Source: Crambe crambe
Lineage: Eukaryota > Porifera > Demospongiae > Poecilosclerida > Crambeidae
Assembly: GCA_963924555.1 (NCBI GenBank)
Contig: OZ004584.1
Span: forward strand, 7,873,001 to 7,937,000
DNA length: 64,000 nucleotides
Direction of reading: 5' to 3'
Both the position numbers and the translations under genes were made by a program. Shown piece by piece: positions 29,047-41,297 of this stretch (positions are counted from its first letter, which is position 1; each line of letters opens with the position of its first letter). The notes beneath the pieces are model-generated. The model had not been told where the DNA came from. It did no database searches and saw only the letters and a list, made by a program, of their open reading frames with translations.

Positions 29047-30402
29047 AGGAACACACTCCGAAAGCCCATAAAGCAGATCTCAAGAAAGCTACCAAATTCC
29101 AGCATGAAATCCCCATAAAGTTTACACCAGCAAGTGTGTCTGCAACTTTGTGTGCACTAGTTGGATTCATCTTAGCTAGTAGGTAGCTAGTATAGCATTT
29201 GCTGGCTTGGCTCTTGCAGTGCAGAATATCTCACAAGTCCACAATCAGGATTCTAGTATTGCTAAACTTGAACAGATGATACAATGCTCCAAACTTCTAT
29301 AAACAATAGCAAGTCAGGATCCACTATGAGACAAGTTTCTATGAATGATAGCACATCAAGACTCGAACAAAGAGTCCTGAATCTTCAGAACACTGTGAAT
29401 GATCACAGCAAATTCCAAACAAATATCTCTTCTGAAATAGATACAATCTCAATTTATTTAACTTCGGAAATAGAGAGAGTTTCAATATCTCTATCTTCTG
29501 AAATAGACAGAGTTTCAAGATCTTCATCTTCTGAATTGGATAGAATTTTAAGATCTCTATCTTCTAGAATAGATAACATTATCACATCACTGAGTGGACT
29601 TACCTTCTGCTTTATGTTCCAACATCTCTCTATCAAATTCTTTCTCCCCATCAGGTCACTACTGGATCAGGTCCTCTAATGGCTCTGCTGTGCGTGTGTA
29701 CTGTGACTTCAACAGACCATGTGGTTGTGATGGACCAAGTGCATGGACTCGTGTGGCCTTCCTCAACATGTCAGACCCCAGCCATGTCTGTCCCAGCAAC
29801 TGGTTAACCATCTCTAACCCTGTGAGGACATGTGGGAAGGGAGCTTCCACCACAGGTTGTGGGTCAGTATACTTTTCTACTTTTGGGATGACCTATAGTC
29901 GTGTGTGTGGACGCATAGCTAACAGCTTATCAATATGGTGCTCCTGATGCTTTAAATCAAGGTGTTACTCAAAGTCGTGATATCGATGCAGCCCATCTCA
30001 ATGGTGTCTCCCTGACTCATGGTCGTGAATCTCGACAACACATTTGGTCGTTTATTTGTGCTGCAGGAGAAGGAAACTCATTTCAACCATCCACTGTTTG
30101 TGCATGCAGTAACACTGGCAGAGGTTGGCCTTATTCAACTTCTTATCTGGGAAATGACTACTTCTGTGACTCTGGCAACCATGGTCCTATATCATCTAGT
30201 AGTACATTCTACTCTGGTGATCCTCTCTGGGATGGCCAGGGGTGTGGTCCCCTCAGTACCTGCTGCCAGTTCAACAACCCTCCATGGTTCTGCAAGACCC
30301 TCCCCCAGTCGACTACTGATGACCTGGAGGTTGATCAGGATCTGTAAAAATGGTAACAATGAAGACACACCTGTCCAGCTTGTAGAGCTGTATACCCAGT
30401 AG
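29047..30402 (+). pseudogene. F1: broken copy of type II fibrinogen-like membrane protein
   Basis: Aligned by eye with F2 (31246-32601), this copy keeps the coiled-coil and head sequence at high similarity but has at least five frame lesions. These are a small insertion in the membrane helix near 29172-29190 creating stops, a 1-base loss near 29280, an 11-base loss near 29603, a 4-base insertion near 29921 and a 4-base insertion near 30333. It also lacks the region of F2's start codon. The head motifs (GHYWIRSSNGSA, NNPPWFCKTLP, final ELYTQ and TAG) remain readable in pieces. It is a recent duplicate that has been inactivated, or an assembly-damaged copy. Confidence 0.8.
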
Positions 30403-31245
30403 AATAGAGCAACTAGCTTAGTCAAGTTTGTCTTGGCTGTATGGATGTATGAAAGAAACTTTCAATGGGACATTGAATGATCTTTAGCTATTTTTTTATG
30501 CAGCACCTTATTAATTATGCCACCAATAATAATGGTAGCTACACTGAAAGTCTACGGTAGATGGAACAGGCAGTGTGGTTGTAATTTGTCATCGCAACTG
30601 GACCACCATCTCTTCCCCTATGAGGACATGTGGGAGGGGACGAAACAGCAAGGGTATAGTGTCACTTTTGGAGTCTAGCATTATAACAGGGGCATAATGT
30701 CTGCCATAAAATACTTTTTGATCAGGATAAAGAAATAAGGTGCTGATATGATTATTCTTCATGAAGTCATGAAAAGATTGTAAGTCAATGTAACTTTACC
30801 TCACTACCCATGCACTCGAACAATGGGGGCAAGGGAGATGTATGGCTGATTTCAGGAGGGAAAAATTAATGATAGTCGGGTACGCAGCCAGAACAAAGTA
30901 GAACTGTAGTGTTGGTCCCTGATAATAGGGATGCTATAGCCTCTTATAGAATGTGTTTGATTGTTTAGCCATACCCCCAGTGGCAGAGATTATCAAAGGA
31001 GTAATGGTAACCTCAAGACTCTCAAGCATGCAGGCATGCTCAACTTATATATATCACCTTGAATGGTGAAGGCATGGACCTGCTAAATTAATACCCTGAA
31101 ATCATTAAGTTATAATTATGCTTCTGGTAAGGCTTCTGGCAGTTTATAGATCAATACGTTTAGTTCTCCATGGTTACCATATATTTCCAAGTTCAGAGTT
31201 AAACCATGCAACAGGAACACGCTCTGGAAGCTGCCAAATCCTATC
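30403..31245. other. F1-F2 spacer with relic of the head domain
   Basis: Around 30565-30660 a degraded piece reads like the head coding sequence (text related to 'caactggaccaccatctct' and 'gaggacatgtggga'). No open gene. The last 130 bases resemble the F1 upstream region. Confidence 0.55.
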
Positions 31246-32601
31246 ATGAAATCCTCCCAAAGTTTGAAGCAGTTCAAAGCAGAACTCGAGAAAGCTACCA
31301 AATTCCAGCATGAAATCCCAATAAAGTTTACACCAGCAAGTGTGTCTGCATCTTTAACTTTAGTTGGATTCATCTTAGTAGGTAGTATAGCAGTTGCTGG
31401 CTTGGCTCTTGCAGTGCAGAGTATCTCACAAGTCAACCATCAGGATTCTAGTATTGCTAAACTTGAACAGATGATAGCAATACTCCAAACTTCCATAAAC
31501 AATAGCAAGTCAGGATCCACTATGAGACAAGTTTCTATGAATGATAGCACATCAAGACTTGAACAAAGAGTCCTGAATCTTCAAAACACTGTGAATGATC
31601 ACAGCGAATTCCAAACAAATATCTCTTCTGAAATAGATACAATCTCAACATACTTAACTTCGGAAATAGAGAGAGTTTCGAGATCTTTATCTTCTGAAAT
31701 AGACAGAGTTTCAAGATCTTCATCGTCTGAATTGGATAGATTTTCAAGATCTTTATCTCCTAAAATAGATAATATTGTCACGTCACTGAGTGGACAATAT
31801 CCAAACTTACCTTCTCCTTCATGTTCCAACATCTCTCTGTCGAATTCCTTCTCCCCATCAGGTCACTACTGGATCAGGTCCTCTAATGGCTCTGCTGTGC
31901 GTGTGTACTGTGACTTCAACAGGCAGTGTGGTTGTGATGGACTAAGTGCATGGACTCGTGTGGCCTTCCTCAACATGTCAGACCCCAGCCATGTCTGTCC
32001 CAGCAACTGGTTAACCATCTCTAACCCTGTAAGGGTATGTGGAAAGGGAGCTTCTACCACAGGTTGTGGGTCAGTGTACTTTTCCACATTTGGGATGACC
32101 TATAGTCGTGTGTGTGGACGCATAACAGCTTATCAATACGGTGCTCCTGATGCTTTAAATCATGGTGTTACTCAAAGTCGTGATATCGATGCAGCCCATC
32201 TCGATGGTGTCTCCCTGACTCATGGTCGTGAATCTCGACAACACATCTGGTCGTTTATTTGTGCTGCAGGAGAAGGAAACACATTTCGACCATTCACTGT
32301 TTGTGCATGCAGTAACACTGGCAGAGGTTGGCCTTACTCAACTTCTTATCTGGGAAATGACTACTTCTGTGACTCTGGTAACCATGGTCCTATATCATCT
32401 AGTAGTACATTCTACTCTGATGATCCTCTCTGGGATGGCCAGGGGTGTGGTCCCCTCAGTACCTGCTGCCAGTTCAACAACCCTCCATGGTTCTGCAAGA
32501 CCCTCCCCCAGTCGACCACTGATGACCTGGAGGTCAGGATCTGTAAAAATAGTATTAATGAAGACACACCTGTCCAGCTTGTAGAGCTGTATATCCAGTA
32601 A
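31246..32601 (+). CDS. F2: type II membrane protein, coiled coil, FReD-like head
   Basis: A single uninterrupted frame of 451 residues. A short cytoplasmic N-terminus is followed by a membrane helix at residues 32-57 (SASLTLVGFILVGSIAVAGL) without a cleavable-signal pattern, hence type II. Residues 65-183 are coiled-coil-like and include four tandem 11-residue units (SLSSEIDRVSR type). Residues 190-451 form a cysteine-rich head. It opens like a fibrinogen-related domain (GHYWIRSSNGSAVRVYCD) and continues with conserved DPLWDGQGC, NNPPWFCKTLP, TTDDLEVRIC and NEDTPVQLVELY blocks. I know similar heads only as uncharacterised proteins of sponges and other marine invertebrates. Fibrinogen-like heads often bind carbohydrate; that role is inferred. 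Intronless, unlike the neighbouring receptors. Confidence 0.8.
   Translation: MKSSQSLKQFKAELEKATKFQHEIPIKFTPASVSASLTLVGFILVGSIAVAGLALAVQSISQVNHQDSSIAKLEQMIAILQTSINNSKSGSTMRQVSMNDSTSRLEQRVLNLQNTVNDHSEFQTNISSEIDTISTYLTSEIERVSRSLSSEIDRVSRSSSSELDRFSRSLSPKIDNIVTSLSGQYPNLPSPSCSNISLSNSFSPSGHYWIRSSNGSAVRVYCDFNRQCGCDGLSAWTRVAFLNMSDPSHVCPSNWLTISNPVRVCGKGASTTGCGSVYFSTFGMTYSRVCGRITAYQYGAPDALNHGVTQSRDIDAAHLDGVSLTHGRESRQHIWSFICAAGEGNTFRPFTVCACSNTGRGWPYSTSYLGNDYFCDSGNHGPISSSSTFYSDDPLWDGQGCGPLSTCCQFNNPPWFCKTLPQSTTDDLEVRICKNSINEDTPVQLVELYIQ
31750..31790 (+). repeat. End of 33-nt coiled-coil coding repeats in F2
   Basis: Tandem 33-nt units run from about 31640 to 31785, each encoding an 11-residue SxSSE(I/L)DRxSR unit. 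F1 has the same number and F3 keeps only about one unit, so stalk length differs between paralogues. Confidence 0.6.
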
Positions 32602-33350
32602 AATACAGCAACTATGGCTGCATGCACATTAGCCATAGTCTAGTTTATGTCTTGCATGGCTGTATGGCTGTATGAAAGAAACTTTTAACGGGACATTGAA
32701 TGATATCTTTATAGCTAGCTAGCTACTAGCTAATTTTATGCAACACCTAATTTTTGTTACTTAGCTAACATTATGCTGCCAATAATTATTATAACTGAAA
32801 GTCTAGCTATACAATAGATGCCATAGCCTCGGCTCTATTTTAAACAGGTTGCAAAAGAGCAAGGCAGATTTCAGATTTATTCCATCACCATCTCTTCCCC
32901 TTGAGGACATGTGGGAGGGGAGTCAGAGGACGAAACAGCAATGATAGCTAGCTAGTTGCAAATCAACATTCTATCCCACTTTTGGACTGACCTAGCTAGT
33001 ATAACCAATGTTCTGTAGATGAATTCACGGATCAATGGATCAAAATAATAGGCACCTAGCAAGCTCATTTCGGTCCTGCTAGATTTGGTCCATGAGGACA
33101 AGATATGGCGGCCATTATTATTTAGTCTTCGATACTCCCTGATCAAGAATCAATGGGCACAACTCTTAATGCGAAACGTAGTAGTCTCTAGACTAGCTCA
33201 GTATCTATGGATCAGTGGATTTCCACTGCGTTCGAATTTCCGTATGCCGTATACGGGAAGCTTATGCCTTGTTTTTGATACAAATGTATGCACGCACAAA
33301 GCATACGCTTAAGAATTATTATTGGATTGAAATAGATTGAGACTTTAACC
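32602..33350. other. F2-F3 spacer with second relic of head domain
   Basis: A degraded head-domain fragment lies near 32880-32945 ('catctcttccccttgaggac', then 'atgtgggagggg'), in the same relative position as the relic after F1. No gene seen. Confidence 0.55.
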
Positions 33351-35114
33351 ATGGAAAAGGAACACTCTACTACCAGGGACTCTCCTCTTACTCCGAAAAA
33401 GGAACACTCTACTACCAGGGACTATCCCCTTACTCCAGAAAAGGAACATTCTACTACCAAGGACTATCCCCTTACTCCTAAAAAGAAACACTCTACTACC
33501 AGGGACTCTCCTCTTAATCTGGAAAAGGAACACTCTACTACCAGGGACTCTCCTCTTACTCCGGAAAAGGATCCCCTTAGTCTGAAAAAGAAACACTCTA
33601 CTACCAGAGACTCTCCTCTTACTCCGGAAAAGGATCCCCTTAGTCTGAAAAAGAAACACTCTACTACCAGAGACTCTCCTCTTACTCCGGAAAAGGATCC
33701 CCTTACTCTGAAAAAGAAACACTCTACTACCAGAGACTCTCCTCTTACTGAAAAGGAACACTCTACTACCAGGGACTATCCCCTTACTCTGAAAAAGAAA
33801 TACTCTACTACCAGCGACTATCCCTTTATTCCGGATCCCCTTACTCTGAAAAAGAAACACTCTACTACCAGGGATTGTCCCCTTACTCTGGAAAAGGAAC
33901 ACTCTACTACCAGTAGCTCAAGGGACTATCCTCTTACTCAGCATAAAATTCTCTCAAAGTTTACACCAGAAAATCTCAAGAAAGTTATCCCAAACTTTGC
34001 ACCAATTGTGTCTGCATCAGTGTGTGCACTAGTTGGATTCATCATTGTAGGTAGTATAGCACTTGCTGGCTTGAATCTTGCAATGCAAAATGCCTCACAA
34101 ATCAACCATCAGGATTCTAGTATTGCCGAACTCAAGCAGATCATAGTGATACTCCAAACTTCCATAAACTATAGCATACAAGGATCTCAAATTGGACAAG
34201 GCACAAACCTTGCGCATCTTCAGAACATGGTGAATGAATTCCAAAGCACTATTATGATTTCAAGATCTTTATCTTCTAAAATAGATAAAATTATCCAAAC
34301 ACTGAGTGGACAATATCCTAACTTCCCTGCTACTTCATGTTCCAATATCTTTCTGTCGAATCCTCTCTCCCCATCTGGTCACTACTGGATCAGGTCCTCT
34401 AATGGCTCTGCTGTGCATGTGTACTGTGACTTCAACAGACCATGTGGTTGTGATGGACCAAGTGTATGGACTCATGTGGCCTCCCTCGACATGTCAGACC
34501 CCAGCCATGTATGTCCCAGCAACTGGTTAACCATCTCTAACCCTGTGAGGACATGTGGGATTGGATCTACCAACACAGGTTGTCGGTCAGTGTTCTATTC
34601 CACTTTTGGGATAACCTATAGTCGTGTGTGTGGACGCATAATAGCTTATCAACAAGGTGCTCCTGATGGTTTAAATCTTGCTGCTATTCAAAATCCTGAT
34701 ATCAATACACCCTATCTCGATGGTGTCTCCCTGACTCATGGTAGTGGATCTCAACAACACATCTGGTCGTTTATTTGTGCTGCAGGAGAAGGAAACACAT
34801 TTCGACCACCTACTGTTTGTGCATGCAGTAGCAGCAGAGATTGGCCTTACTCAACTTCTTTCATTGGAAATAACTACTTTTGTGACTCTGGCAACCATGG
34901 TCCTATCTCATCTAGTGGAGCATTCTACTCCGATGATCCTCTCTGGGATGGCCAGGGGTGTAGTTCCTCCAGTACCTGCTGCCAGTTCAACAATCCTCCA
35001 TGGTTCTGCAAGACCCTCCCCCAGTCGACCACTGATGACCTGGAGGTCAGGATCTGTAAAAATAGTTATAATGAAGACACACCTGTCCAGCTTGTAGAGC
35101 TGTACATCCAGTAG
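33351..35114 (+). CDS. F3: F2 paralogue with long repeat-rich cytoplasmic N-terminus
   Basis: A single 587-codon frame whose ATG sits in an ACCATGG context. Residues 1 to about 197 are about twelve tandem 15-residue units (EHSTTRDSPLTPEK type), some extended to 22 residues by DPLSLKK. They are rich in Ser, Thr, Lys and TP/SP sites and are predicted cytoplasmic. A membrane helix follows near 222-246 (ALVGFIIVGSIALAGLNLA), then a shorter coiled coil with one 11-residue unit left, then the same cysteine-rich head as F2 (about 325-587). The S/TP sites could be proline-directed kinase targets (inference). Intronless. AATAAA at 35406 is the nearest signal. Confidence 0.8.
   Translation: MEKEHSTTRDSPLTPKKEHSTTRDYPLTPEKEHSTTKDYPLTPKKKHSTTRDSPLNLEKEHSTTRDSPLTPEKDPLSLKKKHSTTRDSPLTPEKDPLSLKKKHSTTRDSPLTPEKDPLTLKKKHSTTRDSPLTEKEHSTTRDYPLTLKKKYSTTSDYPFIPDPLTLKKKHSTTRDCPLTLEKEHSTTSSSRDYPLTQHKILSKFTPENLKKVIPNFAPIVSASVCALVGFIIVGSIALAGLNLAMQNASQINHQDSSIAELKQIIVILQTSINYSIQGSQIGQGTNLAHLQNMVNEFQSTIMISRSLSSKIDKIIQTLSGQYPNFPATSCSNIFLSNPLSPSGHYWIRSSNGSAVHVYCDFNRPCGCDGPSVWTHVASLDMSDPSHVCPSNWLTISNPVRTCGIGSTNTGCRSVFYSTFGITYSRVCGRIIAYQQGAPDGLNLAAIQNPDINTPYLDGVSLTHGSGSQQHIWSFICAAGEGNTFRPPTVCACSSSRDWPYSTSFIGNNYFCDSGNHGPISSSGAFYSDDPLWDGQGCSSSSTCCQFNNPPWFCKTLPQSTTDDLEVRICKNSYNEDTPVQLVELYIQ
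33357..33940 (+). repeat. In-frame 45-nt tandem repeat in F3
   Basis: About twelve units of 'cactctactaccagggact' with 'ctcctcttactcc' and variants. Most are 45 nt; several carry an extra 21-nt 'gatccccttagtctgaaaaag' piece. All changes keep the frame, which shows coding constraint. Confidence 0.9.
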
Positions 35115-37270
35115 AATGAACAGTAGTACATTTTATTTCATACATATGTAGCTACTAGCCATAGCTAGCTAGTCAAGTTTATTTCTTGGCTCTATGAAAT
35201 TTCTTTTAGCTAAGGTATACATTTGATCATGCACTATAATTATTAGTGCATGTCATTTGATGGTAGTTTATAAATTAGTGTGTACTGTGTCCCAGCAACT
35301 GGACCACCATAGCTATCTTCCCCCTTGAAGACATGTCACTGTGGGAGGTGATGAAACAGCAATGATTCAGTGATTTGGACTGACTTAAATACCCAGCAGG
35401 ATTTCAATAAACTGCTCTTTAATCTTATGAACATACGTATGTAGCCAGCAATAGGCAGATTTTGTCATTTTTTAAATAAATATGTCCAAAAATACATAAC
35501 AGCTATAATAGAACTCTTACATGGTTTCATAATACTTTACTAATGCCACGACCATGCAGTGCTGCTTCAATGCTATAGACTGCTATCCATTTCTGGAGAG
35601 TGACTACTTATGCACCCTACTAAAACTATGCTTGGAAATAAGCTAACTACGCTACCTTTGCTGCCTTGTCACTCTTGGCTCTAGTATAATACTAGTATAC
35701 ATACCAAGAGGGAAGAATAAAGCTCTAGGGTGCATGTATAAAAGAGCAGAAACATTTTAAAGCTACATTATTAATTTTTCTTACTTGGTACGTATGTAAC
35801 TTTTTATTTCTTAAAAAGCTGTCATCAAAATCACTTCTTTTTACAGGAGTCCTGATTCCAGTGGTGGTAGTGCATGATCTGGTGTCAGTAGTTTTAGTGC
35901 TGATGGGAATTATCATTGTCATATTGTTATGGAACGAGTTAATGCACAGTCATGCTGTGATATGGTGTGTGTAGATGCTGGATAATTAAGATTGATGAGG
36001 TTTTTTTTTGTTTTTGTTTTTTTTATTCTTGTATAACTATAATATTATTATGCTTGTATAGTCACTTGCTATGATGTGAAAAAGTTGTAGAATGAAGAAT
36101 ATTAACTAGCTACATAACTCCACTTGCCACTCTCATGAATGTGTACACACACACATTATTGCTATTTGTACATTCATACATAGTATAAAATATCTTGCCA
36201 CTGAAGAATTTCAAAAAATCATCCAAATCGCAAATTTTTCAATAATAATATTAGCTATAGCAGTATTTTATGTGATAACTTCCTTCAGCATAGATCTCAA
36301 TCAAGTGATGCAAGCAAACAGACCTCCAGGGCAAGATAAAGACTTTGATATAGCTAGTGCCAGTGGCATTAAGCTATCAGTCTATTAGTTTTATTAACCC
36401 TCATGACATTGTCAATGTGTGAGTACAATTTAATACTCAATTGTGTGTGTCGAGGTCAGGGTGTGTGCATGCATGTGTGTGTTACAATATCAACTTTGCA
36501 GAAAATATTATAGCAATTTTCTCTCCACCTGCAGTGTTGCAATGATTTTTTTTTGATGATTTGATCAATGCCAGAGCAGCTGCACTTAATAAAAGCACAT
36601 AGGTTAGACATGTAGCAGCTAGCTATAACGGTTTGAGCAACATGCACAATGATAAATACATGCAGACCAGTCATTATCATTATGACGGTAGCTATAGGTA
36701 CGTAATGGGCATACTATAGTGTGTAGTTTGTGTATAGAGGCTCCTTATTTCTGGAATAGCTAAAGCCTTTGAACTCAGGAACCATTTTTACATAAAATAA
36801 TGTAGGTCTGACATTTTTGCTTTTTAATTAGTGGATTAGTGGATCACTTAGCTACTCACTTTCAACCAAAGAATAAAGTGTAGTAAAAATTTAATACTGA
36901 AGTGATAGTTAATACGTATCAGCTACGTAGCTATGATAGAAGGGAGAAAATAGCTTCATATCTTAATGGAACCCCAGGGGGAAACCAAGCATGCATGATT
37001 CTATCGCTCTGGTTCTTTGTACCATAGCTAGGTCTAAGTGGAAACAGCAATTAAGAGAACTGTTTACAAAGTTTCCTTAATGATGCAATTATCATAACAG
37101 CTGCTAAACATTTATTTGGGAACTGATTGAGGAATATATAGGGGGATTTTTTGAGCACATTTCCTAATAACCAGCTTATCTAGCTGTAAGTTAGTAGACA
37201 CAGAGTAGCTAACTAGCTAGCTATTAGCTATACACACTCTTGATATTAGCTATTTTCACTAAGACCCAAA
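35115..37270. other. F3-C spacer with relics
   Basis: A third degraded head-domain fragment lies near 35283-35375, and AATAAA at 35406-35411. An orphan membrane-type exon is listed separately at 35847-35973. The rest shows no gene: poly-T tracts near 36000, GT-rich tracts near 36430-36480, and AGCTAG-rich sequence. Confidence 0.5.
35847..35973 (+). pseudogene. Orphan transmembrane exon of the receptor family?
   Basis: After the acceptor 'tttttacag' a phase-1 frame encodes GVLIPVVVV…VVLVLMGIIIVILLW and stops at TAG 35971. The start GV(G/L)I and a hydrophobic segment of receptor length resemble the transmembrane exons of genes B (GVGIGIAVP) and C (GVGIAVFF). No other receptor exons flank it, so it may be a relic of a lost gene copy. 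Similarity between hydrophobic stretches is weak evidence. Confidence 0.35.
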
Positions 37271-40200
37271 ATGTTATCGAGTGGTTTTGCCATATTCATG
37301 CTGTTCCAGTTATTTCCTCCACATGCTGCAGGTAAGTCTGTGGATATATAGCTAGCTACTTTACATGTAGAAAAACTTACTCATTGAATGATATTTCATA
37401 GTTACTAGAACAACTATTATTCCCAACCATCGGGCAGTATCAATTCCAGGTGGTATTGCCATTTTCATTTGCTTGTATGATCCTAATGCTGAGAACTTGC
37501 AGTGGCTAGTAAATGGCACTCAATTGGAAAATTTTAACCTCACAAATATCACTTTAAACACGGATGATCCTGGAATACAAGACTTGATATTCAATCACAT
37601 CCCTCAGGACTTCAATGATACTACCATCCAATGCAGAGCTATTGGAAGAGATGGTACCTTTTCCTCCTCAAATAGTGTTAAATTATTTGTGCAAGGTATA
37701 ACCTGTGTATGCTTTGCATGGGGATTCATAGCTAGTAATTACAGGCCCCCAGACTACTTCATGGGGCTAGCTATATGACTAATGGTTTTGTGCTCGGGTT
37801 GAGTATACCTTAAATTTTGGGGAAATTGGTTGCTTAAATACAACTTCAAGCAAAATAATAGTAATGGAGTGTTTTGTACACAAGATCGACCAGTTATGAT
37901 TTTGGGTCATAGCACAATAATAAGCCAACTTGTATACTTACTAACTACTCAGGACTTCTTACTGCTGTTGGTTCTTTGGACATTACTGTGGTTAACTTCA
38001 CCATACTCTACCTCAATTGGACAGCACCTTTCTTTATAGACACGCCCAACAATCCTGCTCGAATATCCTTCTGTGTGAGCATAAATGTAACCAGTTCCAC
38101 TTCCACCTCGACAAATACAACCTGTGGAATTACCGACTCTGAATTCCATTTCTCTCTACCTCACGGTAGGGTGTGTGAAGACTATGTTCTAATCGTAACT
38201 CCAGTTAATAGAGTTGGCAATGGAACCAGCACAACAGTTGAATACCCTCAGGCTCTGATACGTATGTATTTTAGCTAATTATTATAACTCTCAAAATTTT
38301 GTGCTCTTACTATATCAACTATATGGGAACCTTGTACTATATGGCATTGAATTTGCAACCATAAAAGGAGTGCAACTTCAATTTTTCCTGTGTAGTCAAT
38401 ATAGCTATATCAACAGGTTACCTGAATTTCAGTTGTTAATGATGAGTAAATATAAGCCTACCTACCACCTTAGACTACTAATATAGTCATAATGTGATAC
38501 AGAAGGAAATTTTTGTGAGTCAAAATTTATAATCTTGTTCAGCTCCTGAAGCTATAGATGATGACTTACAGCAAGAAGGCTCAAATATCAATGGAGTTTA
38601 CATATACCGAATAGTAATGGTAAAAATCATTTCATTTAAAATTTAGTTTATACACGGTTGACAAAATTGTAGTTAACTAGATATAGCTAATAATCTACGT
38701 TCCTAGAAATATTATAAACACTGATGTTTCCAAAACATCACTTTAAAAACATTTCAGTTTCAATTTTGGGAGTAAAGTGACTTTTTTTACCCTCGAAAAA
38801 GCTATTCTTCAGTCCAGAGTAGCCAGTAACTAGAATGTTCTTGCTTCATGCAGACAGCAACTAAGCTGAAGTTCTTCCTGCATGATCCTAAACTGCACGT
38901 CCTCATATCTCTTACATATCATGTGACAGTAATTACACCTAATTATTATTAATCTCACACAGTCTGCTCCAGTATGTGAAGCATGCTTGATTTTCAAGGA
39001 TCTTAATGATGCAGAAATCATCACTAAAGAAGATCTTATTAATGACCTGACTATAGCTAGCAGTACCATAGTGTTCACAAGTGAACAGCTGAGGAAGAAT
39101 CGCTTTTACAATGTCACTATTACTGCCTCCAATGTCAATGGCTCTGCCACATCCAATACCAGAATCAGTGAGTTGTAATGCAATCTCTATTCCAGTACAA
39201 CTTTCATAAGATAGATCTATCAAATATAACTGCTAGCTAGACAGGAAAACTTTTCCTTGTTTCTTATCAGACAATTCTTCAATTTCAGTATTAAAGGGAG
39301 GGAGATCATACATGTACTATCCTACACTAAGCTAAGACAAAAAGGTAAGCTCCCCAAATTTTGTGTGATGAGAAACAAGGAACCTACTGTTATTAGCTAT
39401 ACTGATGTATTAGCTACAGTATGATAATCATTAGGCAGTTCCAAACAAATCACTTGTTTAACGGATTTTTTCTCCTTTCTTATAGGCAGGCAGGACAAAA
39501 TAAACTTAAACATAAACTACCTCAGTATACTATGCATCATGTTTATAATATGGTCATGTGTTCTAGTATACAGAGAAACAGGAGTATACTGGGATTTAGT
39601 ATACAAAGATGAACAGCAGTATACTGAGAATATACAAGTTTAAATTTATTTCGATTCTGTAAAAATAGGGGCAGGGAAATCCGTAATCTATTTTGAACTG
39701 CCTTATGTTATAATATTTTAGGTACACATGGTATAGCAAATGTCACTGTTCATCAAAACTCCAATGGGATCAATATCACAGTCAATTACTTCAAACATTC
39801 ACAAATAAGAGGAGCATATTTATCCTTCATTCTCACCAGAGATGATGGATCGATAGATTTCAATAACTCAACTCATCTCTTCCTGGATAGAGACAGTTCT
39901 CATAACTACCTTTTACCTGTCAGTCTCTTGTTTGGTGGGCAATATCATCTTTATGCTTATGATATTCACAATCATGGAATTTTAATGGCTGGAGTAGAGT
40001 ATCCTGCAAGTGTCAATCAGTTCTTTGTGGGTAGAAATCCAGGTGAATATTTGATAACCTATAAAGTAATATAAATTAATAGTTTTCTCACATACATAGA
40101 ATTCAACCGCACTGCATCCACTGATATTGAAGATTGTAATGTTTTCACAGCTACTGATGTCATTGGTGTTTCAGCAATATGCACCTTTTCTAGTGGTTCC

Positions 40201-41210
40201 CTGGCAACTGGATTTCAAATGATAGCACGAAGTAAACTTGAAGAAGTTGAAAGACTTTTAATAAATCACACCTTTGATCACTTCACTCCTGTAACGATCA
40301 AGGTGGAGGAAAATAAGACATATTTTATCAGTATTTTCCCTATTAGAAGAAGGGATGGAATAATTGTTGACTCTGTTACGATATATTCAACAGTGATATC
40401 AACAGACTACATATATTTTAGAAGAGGTACTATGCTGCTATTCGTTATCTAACTGTCAATTACATTCATGTGATGCATGGCTGTTTTCAGGGGTAGCTGA
40501 GGACCCAAAAAAGTGGGGGGGGGGGGGGGGGGGGGGGGGGGCTCATCGATGACTATTCCCGATGAGCTGTAGCTAATGATATTGATTCTATACATGTTGT
40601 GGCCAAATAACAATGCAGTCACTAATGTGCAACATCATTTGTGACTTGAAACAATGCAGTCACTAATATACAACATCATTAGTGACTAGACAGTAGACTT
40701 TACTTAGTCAATAAATGGGTCCAAAGAGTTGGGGGGGGGGGGGGGGGAGCTCAGCCCCACCTGCTAAAAAGTGGGGGGAGGCTCGAGCCCCTCCCACCCC
40801 CACCCTCAGCCGCCACTGGTTTTAATAAATTCAAGTTCAGCAAGGGTCTCTTTTTTTATGCTATCCATCATTCAGCCATAGGTTTATGTATATAGTAGTG
40901 CATGAAAGATAATCATTATTCATTACTATAGCTAATCAATCAACCTCAACCATCACAAACCAGACCACAGTGAATCAGCTGACTGCAATCACAATCGGTA
41001 TAAACCATGGACTATTAAATTATTTTACACAGTACTGTAACGTAACCCCATGCATTCTATGAAATTTCGGTAGGTGTTGGAATAGCTGTTTTTTTTATAC
41101 TTGTGCTCCTTTTGGTTGGAACTATTCTCTTGCTTCACAAACAGTGCAGCAAATCTAAATCACTACAAGATCCTAGGTGAGTCAGTGACCCAACATAAGT
41201 GATCTCCGTC

Positions 41211-41297
<87 letters not shown>

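Noticed and set aside
33345-33902. Minus-strand 185-codon repeat protein (RVFLFQSKG units)
   Set aside because: It is the antisense of the F3 repeat array. The + strand frame continues into a membrane helix and a conserved head domain, so only that strand is coding.
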